Notes: a model not told the origin generated them from the letters alone. A stretch of DNA of 64,000 bases from Archivesica marissinica (GCA_014843695.1 CM026397.1:37483858-37547857); one strand, 5' to 3'; positions 27,258 through 38,990 are shown, numbered from the stretch's first letter. Numbers and translations are program-made.

Positions 27258-27305
27258 GTTCTTTTTGTCTGTGATGTTATAGCTTGGGGGGGGGGAGATA
27301 AGATA

Positions 27306-28305
27306 NNNNNNNNNNNNNNNNNNNNNNNNNNNNNNNNNNNNNNNNNNNNNNNNNNNNNNNNNNNNNNNNNNNNNNNNNNNNNNNNNNNNNNNNNNNNNNN
27401 NNNNNNNNNNNNNNNNNNNNNNNNNNNNNNNNNNNNNNNNNNNNNNNNNNNNNNNNNNNNNNNNNNNNNNNNNNNNNNNNNNNNNNNNNNNNNNNNNNNN
27501 NNNNNNNNNNNNNNNNNNNNNNNNNNNNNNNNNNNNNNNNNNNNNNNNNNNNNNNNNNNNNNNNNNNNNNNNNNNNNNNNNNNNNNNNNNNNNNNNNNNN
27601 NNNNNNNNNNNNNNNNNNNNNNNNNNNNNNNNNNNNNNNNNNNNNNNNNNNNNNNNNNNNNNNNNNNNNNNNNNNNNNNNNNNNNNNNNNNNNNNNNNNN
27701 NNNNNNNNNNNNNNNNNNNNNNNNNNNNNNNNNNNNNNNNNNNNNNNNNNNNNNNNNNNNNNNNNNNNNNNNNNNNNNNNNNNNNNNNNNNNNNNNNNNN
27801 NNNNNNNNNNNNNNNNNNNNNNNNNNNNNNNNNNNNNNNNNNNNNNNNNNNNNNNNNNNNNNNNNNNNNNNNNNNNNNNNNNNNNNNNNNNNNNNNNNNN
27901 NNNNNNNNNNNNNNNNNNNNNNNNNNNNNNNNNNNNNNNNNNNNNNNNNNNNNNNNNNNNNNNNNNNNNNNNNNNNNNNNNNNNNNNNNNNNNNNNNNNN
28001 NNNNNNNNNNNNNNNNNNNNNNNNNNNNNNNNNNNNNNNNNNNNNNNNNNNNNNNNNNNNNNNNNNNNNNNNNNNNNNNNNNNNNNNNNNNNNNNNNNNN
28101 NNNNNNNNNNNNNNNNNNNNNNNNNNNNNNNNNNNNNNNNNNNNNNNNNNNNNNNNNNNNNNNNNNNNNNNNNNNNNNNNNNNNNNNNNNNNNNNNNNNN
28201 NNNNNNNNNNNNNNNNNNNNNNNNNNNNNNNNNNNNNNNNNNNNNNNNNNNNNNNNNNNNNNNNNNNNNNNNNNNNNNNNNNNNNNNNNNNNNNNNNNNN
28301 NNNNN
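27306..28305. other. Assembly gap, 1000 N
   Basis: Exactly 1000 unknown bases, starting a few bases after a poly-G run. Reading frames across it are meaningless. Confidence 0.99.
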
Positions 28306-30170
28306 CACACTTACACTGTACATGCAGGTTGTTAATACACAAACACCGACACTACACACTTACACTGTACATGCAGGTTGTTAATACACAAACACTGACA
28401 CTAAACACTTACACTGTACATGCAGGTTGTTAATACACAAACACTGACACTACACACTCACACTGTACATGCAGGTTGTTAATACACAAACACTGACACT
28501 ACACACTGTACATGCAGGTTGTTAATACACAAACACTGACACTACACACTTACACTGTACATGCAGGTTGTTAATACACAAACACTGACACTACACACTT
28601 ACACTGTACATGCATGTTGTTAATACACAAACACTGACACTACACACAAACACTGACACTACACACTTACACTGTACATGCATGTTGTTAATACACAAAC
28701 ACTGACACTACACACAAACACTGACACTACACACTTACACTGTACATGCAGGTTGTTAATACACAAACACTGACACTACACACTTACACTGTACATGCAG
28801 GTTGTTAATACACAAACACTGACACTACACACTGTACATGCAGGTTGTTAATACACAAACACCGACACTACACACTTACACTGTACATGCAGGTTGTTAA
28901 TACACAAACACTGACACTACACACTTACACTGTACATGCAGGTTGTTAATACACAAACACTGACACTACACACTTACACTGTACATGCAGGTTGTTAATA
29001 CACAAACACTGACACTACACACTTACACTGTACATGCAGGTTGTTAATACACAAATACTGACACTACACACTTACACTGTACATGCAGGTTGTTAATACA
29101 CACAAACACTGACACTACACACTTACACTGTACATGCAGGTTGTTAATACACAAACACTGACACTACACACTTACACTGTACATGCAGGTTGTTAATACA
29201 CAAACACTGACACTACACACTTACACTGTACATGCAGGTTGTTAATACACAAACACTGACACTACACACTTACACTGTACATGCAGGTTGTTAATACACA
29301 AACACTGACACTACACACTTACACTGTACATGCAGGTTGTTAATACACAAACACTGACACTACACACTTACACTGTACATGCAGGTTGTTAATACACAAA
29401 CACTGACACTACACACTTACACTGTACATGCAGGTTGTTAATACACAAACACTGACACACTACACACTGTACATGCAGTGTTAATACACACAAACACTGA
29501 CACTACACACTTACACTGTACATGCAGGTTGTTAATACACAAACACTGACACTACACACTTACACTGTACATGCAGGTTGTTAATACACAAACACTGACA
29601 CTACACACTTACACTGTACATGCAGGTTGTTAATACACAAACACTGACACTACACACTTACACTGTACATGCAGGTTGTTAATACACACACACACTGACA
29701 CTACACACTTACACTGTACATGCAGGTTGTTAATACACAAACACTGACACTACACACTTACACTGTACATGCAGGTTGTTAATACACAAACACTGACACT
29801 ACACACTTACACTGTACATGCAGGTTGTTAATACACAAACACTGACACTACACACTTACACTGTACACGCAGGTTGTTAATACACAAATACTGACACTAC
29901 ACACTTACACTGTACATGCAGGTTGTTAATACACAAACACTGACACTACACACTGTACATGCAGTGTTAATACACACAAACACTGACACTACACACTGTA
30001 CATGCAGTGTTAATACACACAAACACTGACACTACACACTTACACTGTACATGCAGGTTGTTAATACACAAACACTGACACTACACACTTACACTGTACA
30101 TGCAGGTTGTTAATACACAAACACTGACACCGCACACTGTAGGCTGTTAATAAATAAACAAACACTATAC
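28306..30170. repeat. 49-bp minisatellite
   Basis: About 38 units around ACTGTACATGCAGGTTGTTA plus ATACACAAACACTGACACTA, period 49 bp, with some shorter units lacking CTTACA. The last unit decays at about 30140-30190. The array begins at the gap edge, so its true length is unknown. Confidence 0.95.
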
Positions 30171-30189
30171 TTACACTGCAAGTTCTTAA

Positions 30190-31060
30190 TAAACCACGTT
30201 GGTTTGAGAGATTTGCATCCATTGATTGACTGTTTGGTTAAATTTTGTGCATTACACAATATGCATTTCTTATGTTTTATTGAACCTGTAAATAAACATT
30301 ATCTTTTGTTGCATTTTTACATTATTATTGAGCACAATAAAAGTTTACATACATGTACATATTATGGCAACAAGTTTTACCCCCCCCCCCCACCGATTCA
30401 GTCGGGAGTCTCCCGGATGAGGGTGACACCCCCCTCCCCCTGAATACTTCTTATTTTTTCAGTGAGTCCCGAATACCACCTTATTGTTTCGCTGAATCCC
30501 GAATACTTTTTAACAAGTTTAACACATTGAAAACACATGTTTATAATAAAAAAGATAACGTATCATCAACTATGTTCAATTCAAAACTGCGCGCTTCAAA
30601 CCATCGTGTGGTGTCCCAAAAGTTTAATCGGCAGCACGCCTCCAAGAACATTTTGTCTATTTACAGTAGTGCAAATGGTAAAATTGTTTATAAGGGAAGT
30701 AACCCTGGACATTATCTAATGTCCGAATAGATCGTATAGGTCCGTACATCAACAATTTACGTTTTATACACATAAAATCGCGTTTGAAGCATGTTTCGTG
30801 GTATTGTTGTCGTTAAATTGGAAATCTTGCGTACTGAATACCAAAAGATGTTTTTTATTGCGTACCGCGTACGACGCTCTTGCGTCCCGAATACGGACTA
30901 AATAGACCCTGAATCCCATGTACCAAAGGGGGGGGGGGGTGTCACCCTCCCAAATCTAACCCCCAAGCCTGATCTTCCCTCTCGGGAGCCTCATTCTCCC
31001 GATTTAATAATAAATCCATGTTATCTGCCGCCCAATGACCCATGAAGTGCATATAAATAT
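30190..31060. other. Unique DNA with poly-C/poly-G tracts, no gene seen
   Basis: A/T-rich unique sequence. A C run at about 30380 and a G run at about 30930 flank a segment with related GGGTGACACC and GGGTGTCACC motifs in opposite orientation, possibly the ends of an old mobile element. The plus-strand frame 30353-30730 (125 codons) starts in the C run and has no recognisable domain, so I do not call it. Confidence 0.5.
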
Positions 31061-31061
31061 G

Positions 31062-31271
31062 TAGTCAAATCTGTCAATAAAGGCCACCCTCGGGGAAAGT
31101 CAAAATGTGGCCTTTGTTGACAGGTGGCCTCTCAATAGAGGGTTAAAATGCATTGAAAATAGCTCGACGGGAGAGAAAAATGGTGGTCTTTAGAGACAGG
31201 TTTTTCATATGCGGCATTTATTCGGATGTGGCATTTATTCGGATGTGGCCTTTAGCACAGGTTTGACTGTA
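31062..31271. mobile_element. MITE related to the TACAGTCAAACCTG family
   Basis: Starts TAGTCAAATCTGTC and ends GGTTTGACTGTA, a diverged inverted pair. The interior has repeated GTGGCCTTT and ACAGGTGGCCTCTCAATAGA motifs. It is a sister subfamily of the elements at 10167 and 38251. Confidence 0.6.
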
Positions 31272-31509
31272 TTTGTATATATATTTAGCAAATGTAGTAT
31301 GTGATAATGACGTAAGTGGCTAAACAAAGGATTATGGCTGATTGAGCAATAAGATTGGATAAGCGGCTGCTCAAACAGTGCGAGTGACACTGATTAGTTT
31401 CAATTAATAAATTCACATACATATAACATTTAAAACAAAATTTCTTCTGTCAATGATATTATATAATAATTCCACATAAATCTGTGAATAGAACCAGTCT
31501 AGCTGTGAC

Positions 31510-31782
31510 AGATGGATCTGTAGTTCAGTGGTAAACATGCTGGACTGGTAATCCAGGGATCGCAGGTTTGATCCCCGTCTGACCCTATTAAAATTAACAG
31601 TCTTTCAGATGGGATGTTAAACAGTGTTGGTGTGTACGTAAAAGTACCAGAGGCGACTCTGGAATGGTTATCTGTCTATATCATTGCATTATCCTCCAAA
31701 AATCTAAAATGACTAATCTCTTCAGGAGGCGTCGCTCATATGGGCAACCGGTAGCGGCGATAAATAAACGTAAAACACGCAC
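31510..31782 (+). repeat. tRNA-Thr-like SINE, plus copy
   Basis: Head at 31511-31585 with A box TAGTTCAGTGG, anticodon stem CTGGA/TCCAG with GGT anticodon, and B box GGTTTGATCCC. The body runs through AACAGTCTTTCAGATGGGA and CTCTTCAGGAGGCGTCGCTC to a GATAAATAAACG tail. The mutated B box suggests an old insertion. Confidence 0.85.
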
Positions 31783-31789
31783 TGTGTTC

Positions 31790-33530
31790 ATGTGGGAAAT
31801 AAAACCATAAATACATGAGCAGTATACAGAGCTGGAAGCATTATCTATTTGTGTGATAAACTATAAATATATGAGCAGTATACAGAGCTGGAAGCATTAT
31901 CTATGTGTGTGATTAAACCATAAATATATGAGCAGTATACAGAGCTGGAAGCATTATCTATTTGTGGGATAAACCATAAATATATGAGCAGTATATAGAG
32001 CTGGAAGCATTATCTATTTGTGTGATAAACCATAAATATATGAGCAGTATACAAGAGCTGGAAGCATTATCTATTTGTGTGATAAGAAAAAAACAAACAA
32101 CAAAATTTGTGGATAAACCATAAATATATGAGCAGTATACAGAGCTGAGCATTATCTATTTGTGTGATAAACCATAAATATATGAGCAGTATACAGAGCT
32201 GGAAGCATTATCTATTTGTGGGATAAACCATAAATATATGAGCAGTATACAGAGCTGGAAGCATTATCTATTTGTGTGATAAACCATAAATATATGAGCA
32301 GTATACAGAGCTGGAAGCATTATCTATTTGTGTGATAAACCATAAATATATGAGCAGTATACAGAGCTGGAAGCATTATCTATTTGTGTGATAAACCATA
32401 AATATATGAGCAGTATACAGAGCTGGAAGCATTATCTATTTGTGTGATAAACCATAAATATATGAGCAGTATACAGAGCTGGAAGCATTATCTATTTGTG
32501 TGATAAACCATAAATATATGAGCAGTATACAGAGCTGGAAGCATTATCTATTTGTGTGATAAACCATAAATATATGAGCAGTATACAGAGCTGGAAGCAT
32601 TATCTATTTGTGTGATAAACCATAAATATATGAGCAGTATACAGAGCTGGAAGCATTATCTATTTGTGTGATAAACCATAAATATATGAGCAGTATACAG
32701 AGCTGGAAGCATTATCTATTTGTGTGATAAACCATAAATATATGAGCAGTATACAGAGCTGGAAGCATTATCTATTTGTGTGATAAACCATAAATATATG
32801 AGCAGTATACAGAGCTGGAAGCATTATCTATTTGTGTGATAAACCATAAATATATGAGCGATAAACCATAAATATATGAGCAGTATACAGAGCTGGAGCA
32901 TTATCTATTTGTGTGATAAACCATAAATATATGAGCAGTATACAGAGCTGGAAGCATTATCTATTTGTGTGATAAACCATAAATATATGAGCAGTATACA
33001 GAGCTGGAAGCATTATCTATTTGTGTGATAAACCATAAATATATGAGCAGTATACAGAGCTGGAAGCATTATCTATTTGTGTGATAAACCATAAATATAT
33101 GAGCAGTATACAGAGCTGGAAGCATTATCTATTTGTGTGATAAACCATAAATATATGAGCAGTATACAGAGCTGGAAGCATTATCTATTTGTGTGATAAA
33201 CCATAAATATATGAGCAGTAACAAACTGGAGCATTATCTATTTGTGTGATAACCATAAATATATAGCGTATACAGAGCTGGAAGCATTATCTATTTGTGT
33301 GATAAACCATAAATATATGAGCAGTATACAGAGCTGTGAGCATTATCTATTTGTGTGATAAACCATAAATATATGAGCAGTATACAGAGCTGGAAGCATT
33401 ATCTATTTGTGTGATAAACCATAAATATATGAGCAGTATACAGAGCTGGAAGCATTATCTATTTGTGTGATAAACCATAAATATATGAGCAGTATACAGA
33501 GCTGGAAGCATTATCTATTTGTGTGATAAA
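31790..33530. repeat. 56-bp minisatellite, left part
   Basis: About 31 units of ATAAACCATAAATATATGAG + CAGTATACAGAGCTGGAAGC + ATTATCTATTTGTGTG. It resumes at 34555 after a transposon insertion. Some units carry small deletions (32085-32150, 33215-33275). It lies in the intron directly downstream of the USP-like exon. Confidence 0.95.
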
Positions 33531-34554
33531 TAGGGGTGTAACGATTCATCGAAATCACGATACAGGCACCGCGATTCGATGCACGATTCACGTTAACCCG
33601 TTTTCGATTCGATTCAATGTTTGCACGACCGGCTGATAAGAATAGATCTGGGAATCCCGGCCTCAGATTATATGGTTCCCGATCTGTAATTGATCGCGCG
33701 CTATGGGAACTGTATCTAGAAAGCCGGTAAACATGCCTATCTAACTGATTGGTGATGACTGACGAGGTAATCCGAAGGTAATTGGATCTTTCGCACATTT
33801 TCCCGCTCGCACCCGAGTCGTTTCTACGTCGATCTCGCTATAAAATAGTGAGGTGCGAAATGACACGAGGCGAACAGGTTGGAGAGCGCAAGAACCGCGG
33901 TGCGTTCCGACAATTGACTGGTTTGCACAATTGCTGATTGAGCGATGATATTAATATGCAATAATGGATAACCCGACAACAAGTTGCATATTTCTGACGT
34001 CACGAAACAACATGGCAGACGAAATGAAACTGACAAATCCGCCAGCATCATTTCGGTCGCCAGTTTGGCAATATTTTGGATTTGAGGTGTCCGATCGAAA
34101 TCGCAGCAAACCAATTTGCAAAATTACATATCTATACATGTACATGGACTAGTTCTAACTGAATTTTGTGTGAATTGCTAATTATGCTAACTAGTCTCGA
34201 AAGCTGATATGCATCTATAGATGGACTAACTATGAACTTTGTGTGTATTAATGATAATTAATCCTAATTTTAATTCCAGTTGTTTCACTTGTTTGTTGAG
34301 TTACAGAATTAAATGTGTTTCATTAATTCAACTTTATTTCTGTACTTTATCCTACAAGTAATTATGAGTTTTCTCTAAAAATGCTTCACTAATAGTGTAG
34401 ATCCTGATCAGACGTTACTAAGTAATCGCAATCAGAGAATGGGTCGTTAGCCCCTATTCAGTCAATTCAATTATACGTGCATCGCGATGCGCATCGTACA
34501 GCTAGTATCGCGATTCGCATCGCATCGTGTGGTAAGCGCATCGTTACACCCCTA
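33531..34554 (+). mobile_element. hAT-type element inserted in the minisatellite
   Basis: A 1024-bp element with termini TAGGGGTGTAACGAT and ATCGTTACACCCCTA, flanked on both sides by the 8-bp duplication GTGATAAA (33523-33530 and 34555-34562). An 8-bp duplication and such ends are characteristic of the hAT superfamily. Subterminal CGATTCG/GCATCGCGAT motifs repeat near both ends. Only a fragment of transposase remains (see 34012-34125), so the element is non-autonomous. Confidence 0.9.
34012..34125 (+). pseudogene. BED-finger fragment of a hAT transposase
   Basis: Inside the hAT element the plus-strand frame from the ATG at 34012 reads an N-terminus with SPVWQYFGFEVSD followed by KPICK. This resembles the start of the BED zinc finger of hAT/ZBED transposases (aromatic pair, then the first zinc cysteine). 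The reading then passes into an unrelated tail and stops at 34152. The rest of the finger and the whole catalytic RNase H-like region are missing. The frame could also be opened from 33964. The family assignment rests on a short motif only. Confidence 0.6.
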
Positions 34555-34672
34555 GTGATAAACCATAAATATATGAGCAGTATACAGAGCTGGAAGCATT
34601 ATCTATTTGTGTGATAAACCATAAATATATGAGCAGTATACAGAGCTGGAAGCATTATCTATTTGTGTGATA
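34555..34672. repeat. 56-bp minisatellite, right part
   Basis: About two further units of the same array, continuing in register after the hAT target-site duplication. The array ends about 5 bp from the 5' splice site of the USP-like exon. Confidence 0.95.
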
Positions 34673-34682
34673 AACAACTTAC

Positions 34683-34915
34683 AGGTCAAAGAATGGTGAG
34701 CAGACATCAAGTAGTTTTGTAGAGGCGGAGTGTGCATCAGACACTGAAGTGTCGCATTTAGGAAGCATGTATTCCCAGCGTTCCTAAATCCAACGCCAAC
34801 TGGATATTTCATCTCATTGTCTAGTTTGTTGGTGAAGATAACGTGTTTGGGGAGAGGCAGGCACTCTCCCTCTCCCTCTCTCTCTACATCTCCCTCAGTG
34901 TATGTAGCACAACCT
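34683..34915 (-). CDS. USP36/42-like deubiquitinase, catalytic Cys-box exon (partial gene)
   Basis: A 233-bp internal exon on the minus strand. The acceptor is CTAATATTTCAG (exon begins at 34915) and the donor is ACCT|GTAAGT (exon ends at 34683). It enters in phase 1 and encodes about 77 residues. The C-terminal half reads PVGVGFRNAGNTCFLNATLQ and then CL..HTPPLQNYLMSAHHS, the Cys box of ubiquitin-specific proteases (peptidase C19). The nucleophile is the Cys of GNTCF. The TPPL-NYL-S-H pattern after it is typical of the USP36/USP42/USP17 clade, which removes ubiquitin from nucleolar and chromatin targets. One oddity is NAG where NLG is usual. No exon carrying the finger or His box is visible further along the minus strand: 28306-34680 is nearly all array, so the remainder must lie beyond it or be lost. 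A possible first exon is at 40280-40430. Confidence 0.85.
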
Positions 34916-35330
34916 GAAATATTAGTAAGAGGAACATGAAAGGCCTGAATCACTCACCTGTAAGTAAATAATTGTATATATTTGTTAAAGTAATTAATTG
35001 TTATTTAGGCGTTTCAGAGATGTAAAATATATGCCAAACCAAACCTACGGCTATCTAGAATAAAGAAATCGGTATGAACTAAATGTAAGTATTGATCATA
35101 CGATATTGAAATATACATAGATATATGCAATGGTGCATTCCATATTTCATAGTGTTCAGGGGGATACCCCCATAACCTAATCGCGCCTCGCTTAGTGCGT
35201 ACACTGAAAAAGGGCCCTTACACGCCCCTAAATATATAAATCTACATGGATATATACAAACCAACAGACAATTTCTTAAAATAGTAATTATATAATTTAA
35301 CAAACAGTTAGCAAACACACACGCAATCAA
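34916..35330. other. Intron-like unique DNA, no gene seen
   Basis: A/T-rich sequence upstream (in the minus sense) of the USP-like exon, ending at a small MITE. No conserved motif or extended frame stands out. Confidence 0.5.
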
Positions 35331-35488
35331 CATATGCAGTCTTCACGAAACTTTGCCAGAGTTTGTCTGACACACCGGTCAGACAAATGATTAAAATGCA
35401 CTTAAACGTTCAATATATTTTGTCTGACCGAAGAAATTTTTGTCTGACATGTCAGGCGGTCCTACGGATTTCAGGAAGACTGCATATG
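35331..35488. mobile_element. 158-bp MITE with CATATGCAGTCTTC ends
   Basis: Perfect 14-bp inverted termini CATATGCAGTCTTC / GAAGACTGCATATG. The outer CATATG may be a palindromic target duplication. The interior repeats TTTGTCTGAC three times. No coding capacity. Confidence 0.7.
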
Positions 35489-35647
35489 CCCAATAATATG
35501 TCAATGCTGTAAATTGCATAGTCATGGCTATTTTTATATCAGCTCAAGTATTTATTACATATATGTTTAGAAACATTGTGTCGTTACGACTTACATTTGT
35601 ATATAATGACCTGTGTTAATCGCCTAATTGTTTGTTATCGAGAAACA

Positions 35648-35995
35648 CAGGTGATCATGTGACATCAACTTAACCAATCAGGTGGAATGAGGTGCTCATG
35701 TGACATCGACTTAACCAATCAGGTGGAATGAGGTGCTCATGTGACATCGACTTAACAAATCATGTGGAATGAGGTGCTCATGTGACATCGACTTAACAAA
35801 TCATGTGGAATGAGGTGCTCATGTGACATCGACTTAACCAATCAGGTGGCATGAGGTGCTCATGTGACATCGACTTAACCAATCAGGTGGCATGAGATGC
35901 TCATGTGACATCGACTTAACAAATCATGTGGAATGAGGTGCTCATGTGACATCGACTTAACCAATCAGGTGGCATGAGGTGCTCATGTGATATCG
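35648..35995. repeat. 41-bp minisatellite
   Basis: About eight units of GAGGTGCTCATGTGACATCG + ACTTAACCAATCAGGTGGAAT. The units vary at AACCAATCAGG/AACAAATCATG and GGAATGA/GGCATGA. Confidence 0.95.
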
Positions 35996-36064
35996 ACGTG
36001 AAAAGCAGGCAAGAGATGAGACAAACATGTGTGTATTTATGATTTAATATAATGAACCATTGAC

Positions 36065-36830
36065 TTACCTGTGGGGCTTCCCTGGACAGTAGAGGCGTTG
36101 TATGTGGGGCTTCCCTGGACAGTAGAGACGTTGTCTGTGGGGCTTCCCTGGACAGTGAAGATGTTGTCTGTGGGGCTTCTCTGGACAGTGGAGGTGTTGT
36201 CTATGGGGCTTCCCTGGACAGTGAAGATGTTGTCTGTGGGGCTTCTCTGGACAGTATAGGTGTTGTCTGTGGGGCTTCCCTGGACAGTGAAGATGATGTC
36301 TGTGGGGCTTCTCTGGACAATGAAGATGATGTATGTGGGGCTTCTCTGGACAGTGAAGATGATGTCTGTGGGGCTTCTCTGGACTGTGGAGATGTTGTCT
36401 GTGGGGCTTCCCTGGACAGTGGAGGTGTTGTCTGTGGGGCTTCTCTGGACTGTGGAGGTGTTGTCTGTGGGGCTTCCCTGGACTGTGGAGATGTTGTCTG
36501 TGGGGCTTCCCTGGACAGTGGAGGTGTTGTCTGTGGGGCTTCTCTGGACAGTAGAGGCGTTGTCTGTGGGGCTTCCCTGGACAGTGGAGGTGCTGTCTGT
36601 GGGGCTTCCCTGGACAGTGGAGGTGTTGTCTGTGGGGCTTCCCTGGACAGTAGAGGTGTTGTATGTGGGGCTTCCCTGGACAGTGGAGGTGTTGTCTGTG
36701 GGGCTTCCCTGGACAGTGGAGGCGTTGTCTGTGGGGCTTCCCTGGACAGTGGAGGTGTTGTCAATGGGGCTTCCCTGGACAGTGGAGGTGTTGTCTATGG
36801 GGCTTCCCTGGACAATGGAGGTGTTGTCCA
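36065..36830. repeat. 33-bp minisatellite open in several frames
   Basis: About 23 units of TGTGGGGCTTCCCTGGACAG + TGGAGGTGTTGTC. Because 33 is a multiple of three, no unit introduces a stop and frames stay open on both strands. The longest (minus, 36037-36915, 292 codons) would give an 11-residue Ser/Thr/Pro-rich repeat, STVQGSPTDNT. No splice context or conserved flank supports translation, so I call it a repeat and leave the coding question open. Confidence 0.9.
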
Positions 36831-36937
36831 AAGTAGATGGTTGTCTTGTGTGGTTATGTTGCATATATTGTAAGCGTAATTGCGTATGTATAGATCTATA
36901 AATACAGAAATACAATAATCAATGTTTGTTTTCAGGG

Positions 36938-37600
36938 GTTTAATGTCTCACAAACAGCTTAGGTCATATGGTAACTATTATTGGTGGACGAAGACCCTGT
37001 ATGCCATTCCAAGTTCTACGTATATCAGACAAGGACGAAGACCCTGTATGCCATTCCAAGTTCTACGTATTTCAGACAAGGACGAAGACCCTGTATGCCA
37101 TTCCAAGTTCTACGTATTTCAGGCAAGGACGAAGACCCTGTATGCCATTCCAAGTTCTACGTATTTCAGGCAAGGACGAAGACCCTGTATGCCATTCCAA
37201 GTTCTACGTATTTCAGGCAAGGACGGGCACGCAGATAGAACCACCGACCTTCAACAAGCAAGCTGGATAGCTTCCTCACTTGATAGAACCACCGACCTTC
37301 AACAAGCAAGCTGGATAGCTTCCTCACTTGATAGAACCACCCACCTTCAACAAGCAAGCTGGATAGCTTCCTCACTTGATAGAACCACCGACCTTCAACA
37401 AGCAGGCTGGATAGCTTCCTCACTTGATAGAACCACCGACCTTCCACAAGCAAGCTGGATAGCTTCCTCACTTGATAGAACCACCCACCTTCAACAAGCA
37501 AGCTGGATAGCTTCCTCACTTGATAGAACCACCCACCTTCAACAAGCAAGCTGGATAGCTTCCTCACTTGAAAGATTGGACACTCCACATAATCAATGTA
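36938..37600 (-). repeat. SINE remnant carrying two internal arrays
   Basis: The flanks look like one SINE. The left side has the GGGTTTAATGTCTCACAAAC-type sequence common at the 3' part of this family (compare 50640). The right side, GCAAGCTGGATAGCTTCCTC then GACACTCC, matches the 46400-46575 SINE (GCAAGCTGGCTAGCTTCCTA, GACACCCC). Two separate segments have each been amplified in place: a 47-bp unit x5 (36987-37224, with TGTATGCCATTCCAAGTTCT) and a 48-bp unit x7 (37234-37570). The tRNA-like head is not present on the right. Confidence 0.7.
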
Positions 37601-37924
37601 CATCTATGGATGTAGTATTATCTTGGACGAGTGATTTGGCAAACTTTTAATGATTGCCAGTATACATGACTAGCTGTTTTTTTTCTATAGTGGAATGACC
37701 GGCGTCCCCCGCCCTTACCCTTTTCCCTTTAGCCCCACCCGTTTATTTTTAAAATTTATATCTATGCCTCAACGGGCGTCCGCCCTTTTGAACACTATAT
37801 ACTGCCATACTGCCTCTTTGATCAAGCATAATTAGCTGTCAATCACCGTACATGTAAGTTAGCAAACTATTCTAGTGGGTAACCCCCAAATAAACCCTCC
37901 CACACCTACCCCCTACGCGGCTCA

Positions 37925-38096
37925 AAATGCACCCTGTCACTTTTCTGACCCACCCTGTCCTTTTTCTGACCAACCCTGTCCTTTTTTTGACCCACCCTGC
38001 CCATTTTTCTGACCCACCCTGTCCTTTTTCTGACACACCCTGCCCTTTTTCTGACCCACCCTGCCCTTTTTCTGACACACCCTGCCCATTTTCCAC
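37925..38096. repeat. 21-22-bp pyrimidine-rich repeat
   Basis: About eight units of CACCCTGTCCTTTTTCTGAC, strongly strand-asymmetric (C/T-rich on plus). The 21-bp period leaves a minus-strand frame open (7-residue GQGVSEK-type repeat), which I regard as incidental. Confidence 0.9.
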
Positions 38097-38250
38097 TCTA
38101 GAATAAACCCTATTTCCATGTGCACTATTTCTAAAACAGTTCCTATCATGATGAATACAATTGTATTTTTTTTAAATCAGTAAATTTTGCACCTTTGCAA
38201 TAACGAAATACATCCTTTTATCATCTGTAATGTACTTTTTGGAAAATATA

Positions 38251-38503
38251 TACAGTCAAACCTGTCTTAAGCAGCCAGCCAATGAATCACAGAAAGTGGC
38301 TGCATAATAGAGGTGAAATGTATATTAAAACATTGAGAATCTGGAAACTGGCTGCTTAATACAGGTTGGCTGCTTAATACAGGTTGGCTGCTTAATACAG
38401 GTTGTCTGCTTAATGGAGGTGACTACTAACACTGGCTGCTTAATACAGGTAGGCTGCTTAATGGAGGTTGGCTGCTTAATGGAGGTGACCACTAACACCG
38501 GTA
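38251..38503. mobile_element. TACAGTCAAACCTG MITE with internal expansion
   Basis: The left terminus TACAGTCAAACCTGTC is intact. The interior holds GGCTGCTTAATACAGGTT repeated several times, more than in the copies at 10167 and 26104. The right inverted terminus is missing (the sequence ends ACTAACACCGGT), so the element is truncated. Confidence 0.7.
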
Positions 38504-38791
38504 ATCTTATTTTGATTAGATTAGTCTTTTTTCATTACTCTTCGTAACTCCATTTAAGGAGAGTACAACCGTAAGCTGCATAGCTTTATGTCCAATTCCT
38601 TAATACAATTGTTGTATATAAGCATGTACATGATAGAAAATCAATTTGTTTAAACCACCTCCATTTCTGCGTAACAAATCATAACAACAATGACATTAAA
38701 GTGCATACATCACTTTCATCATGTTTTATTAATATTGCTGGCATTAAAATCGGTACACTCGCATACAATGTAACTTCATTTTTTTTTGTTA

Positions 38792-38990
38792 CTAACAGAA
38801 CTATATCTTTAACCCTTTCCCTCAGTAACAGAACTATATCTTTAACCCTTTCCCTCAGTAGCAAAACTATATCATTAACCCTTTCCCTCAGTAACAGAAA
38901 TATATCTTTAACTCTTTCCCTCAGTAACAGAAATATATCTTTAACACTTTCCCTCAGTAACAGAACTATATCTTTAACCCTTTCCCTCAT
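38792..38990. repeat. 33-bp minisatellite made from a MITE terminus
   Basis: Six units of AACAGAACTATATCTTTAAC + CCTTTCCCTCAGT. Each unit contains TTAACCCTTTCCCTCA, which is the TTAA target site plus the terminus of the MITE at 38978-39155. The array therefore consists of tandem copies of the element's left end with its flank. Confidence 0.9.

Noticed and set aside
27138..28433. Several frames of about 360-430 codons
   Set aside because: They consist almost entirely of the second run of N.
30353..30730. 125-codon plus-strand frame
   Set aside because: It begins in a poly-C tract and ends in unremarkable DNA, with another frame overlapping it and no conserved motif.
31510..31585. Functional tRNA-Thr genes at the SINE heads
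   Set aside because: All heads are attached to the same SINE body and tail, the acceptor stems do not pair cleanly, and several have mutated A or B boxes.
33824..34145. Two minus-strand frames of 64-96 codons
   Set aside because: They are antisense to the BED-finger fragment inside the hAT element.
36981..37650. Plus- and minus-strand frames of up to 242 codons
   Set aside because: They translate the 47- and 48-bp arrays inside a SINE; openness comes from the 48-bp period.
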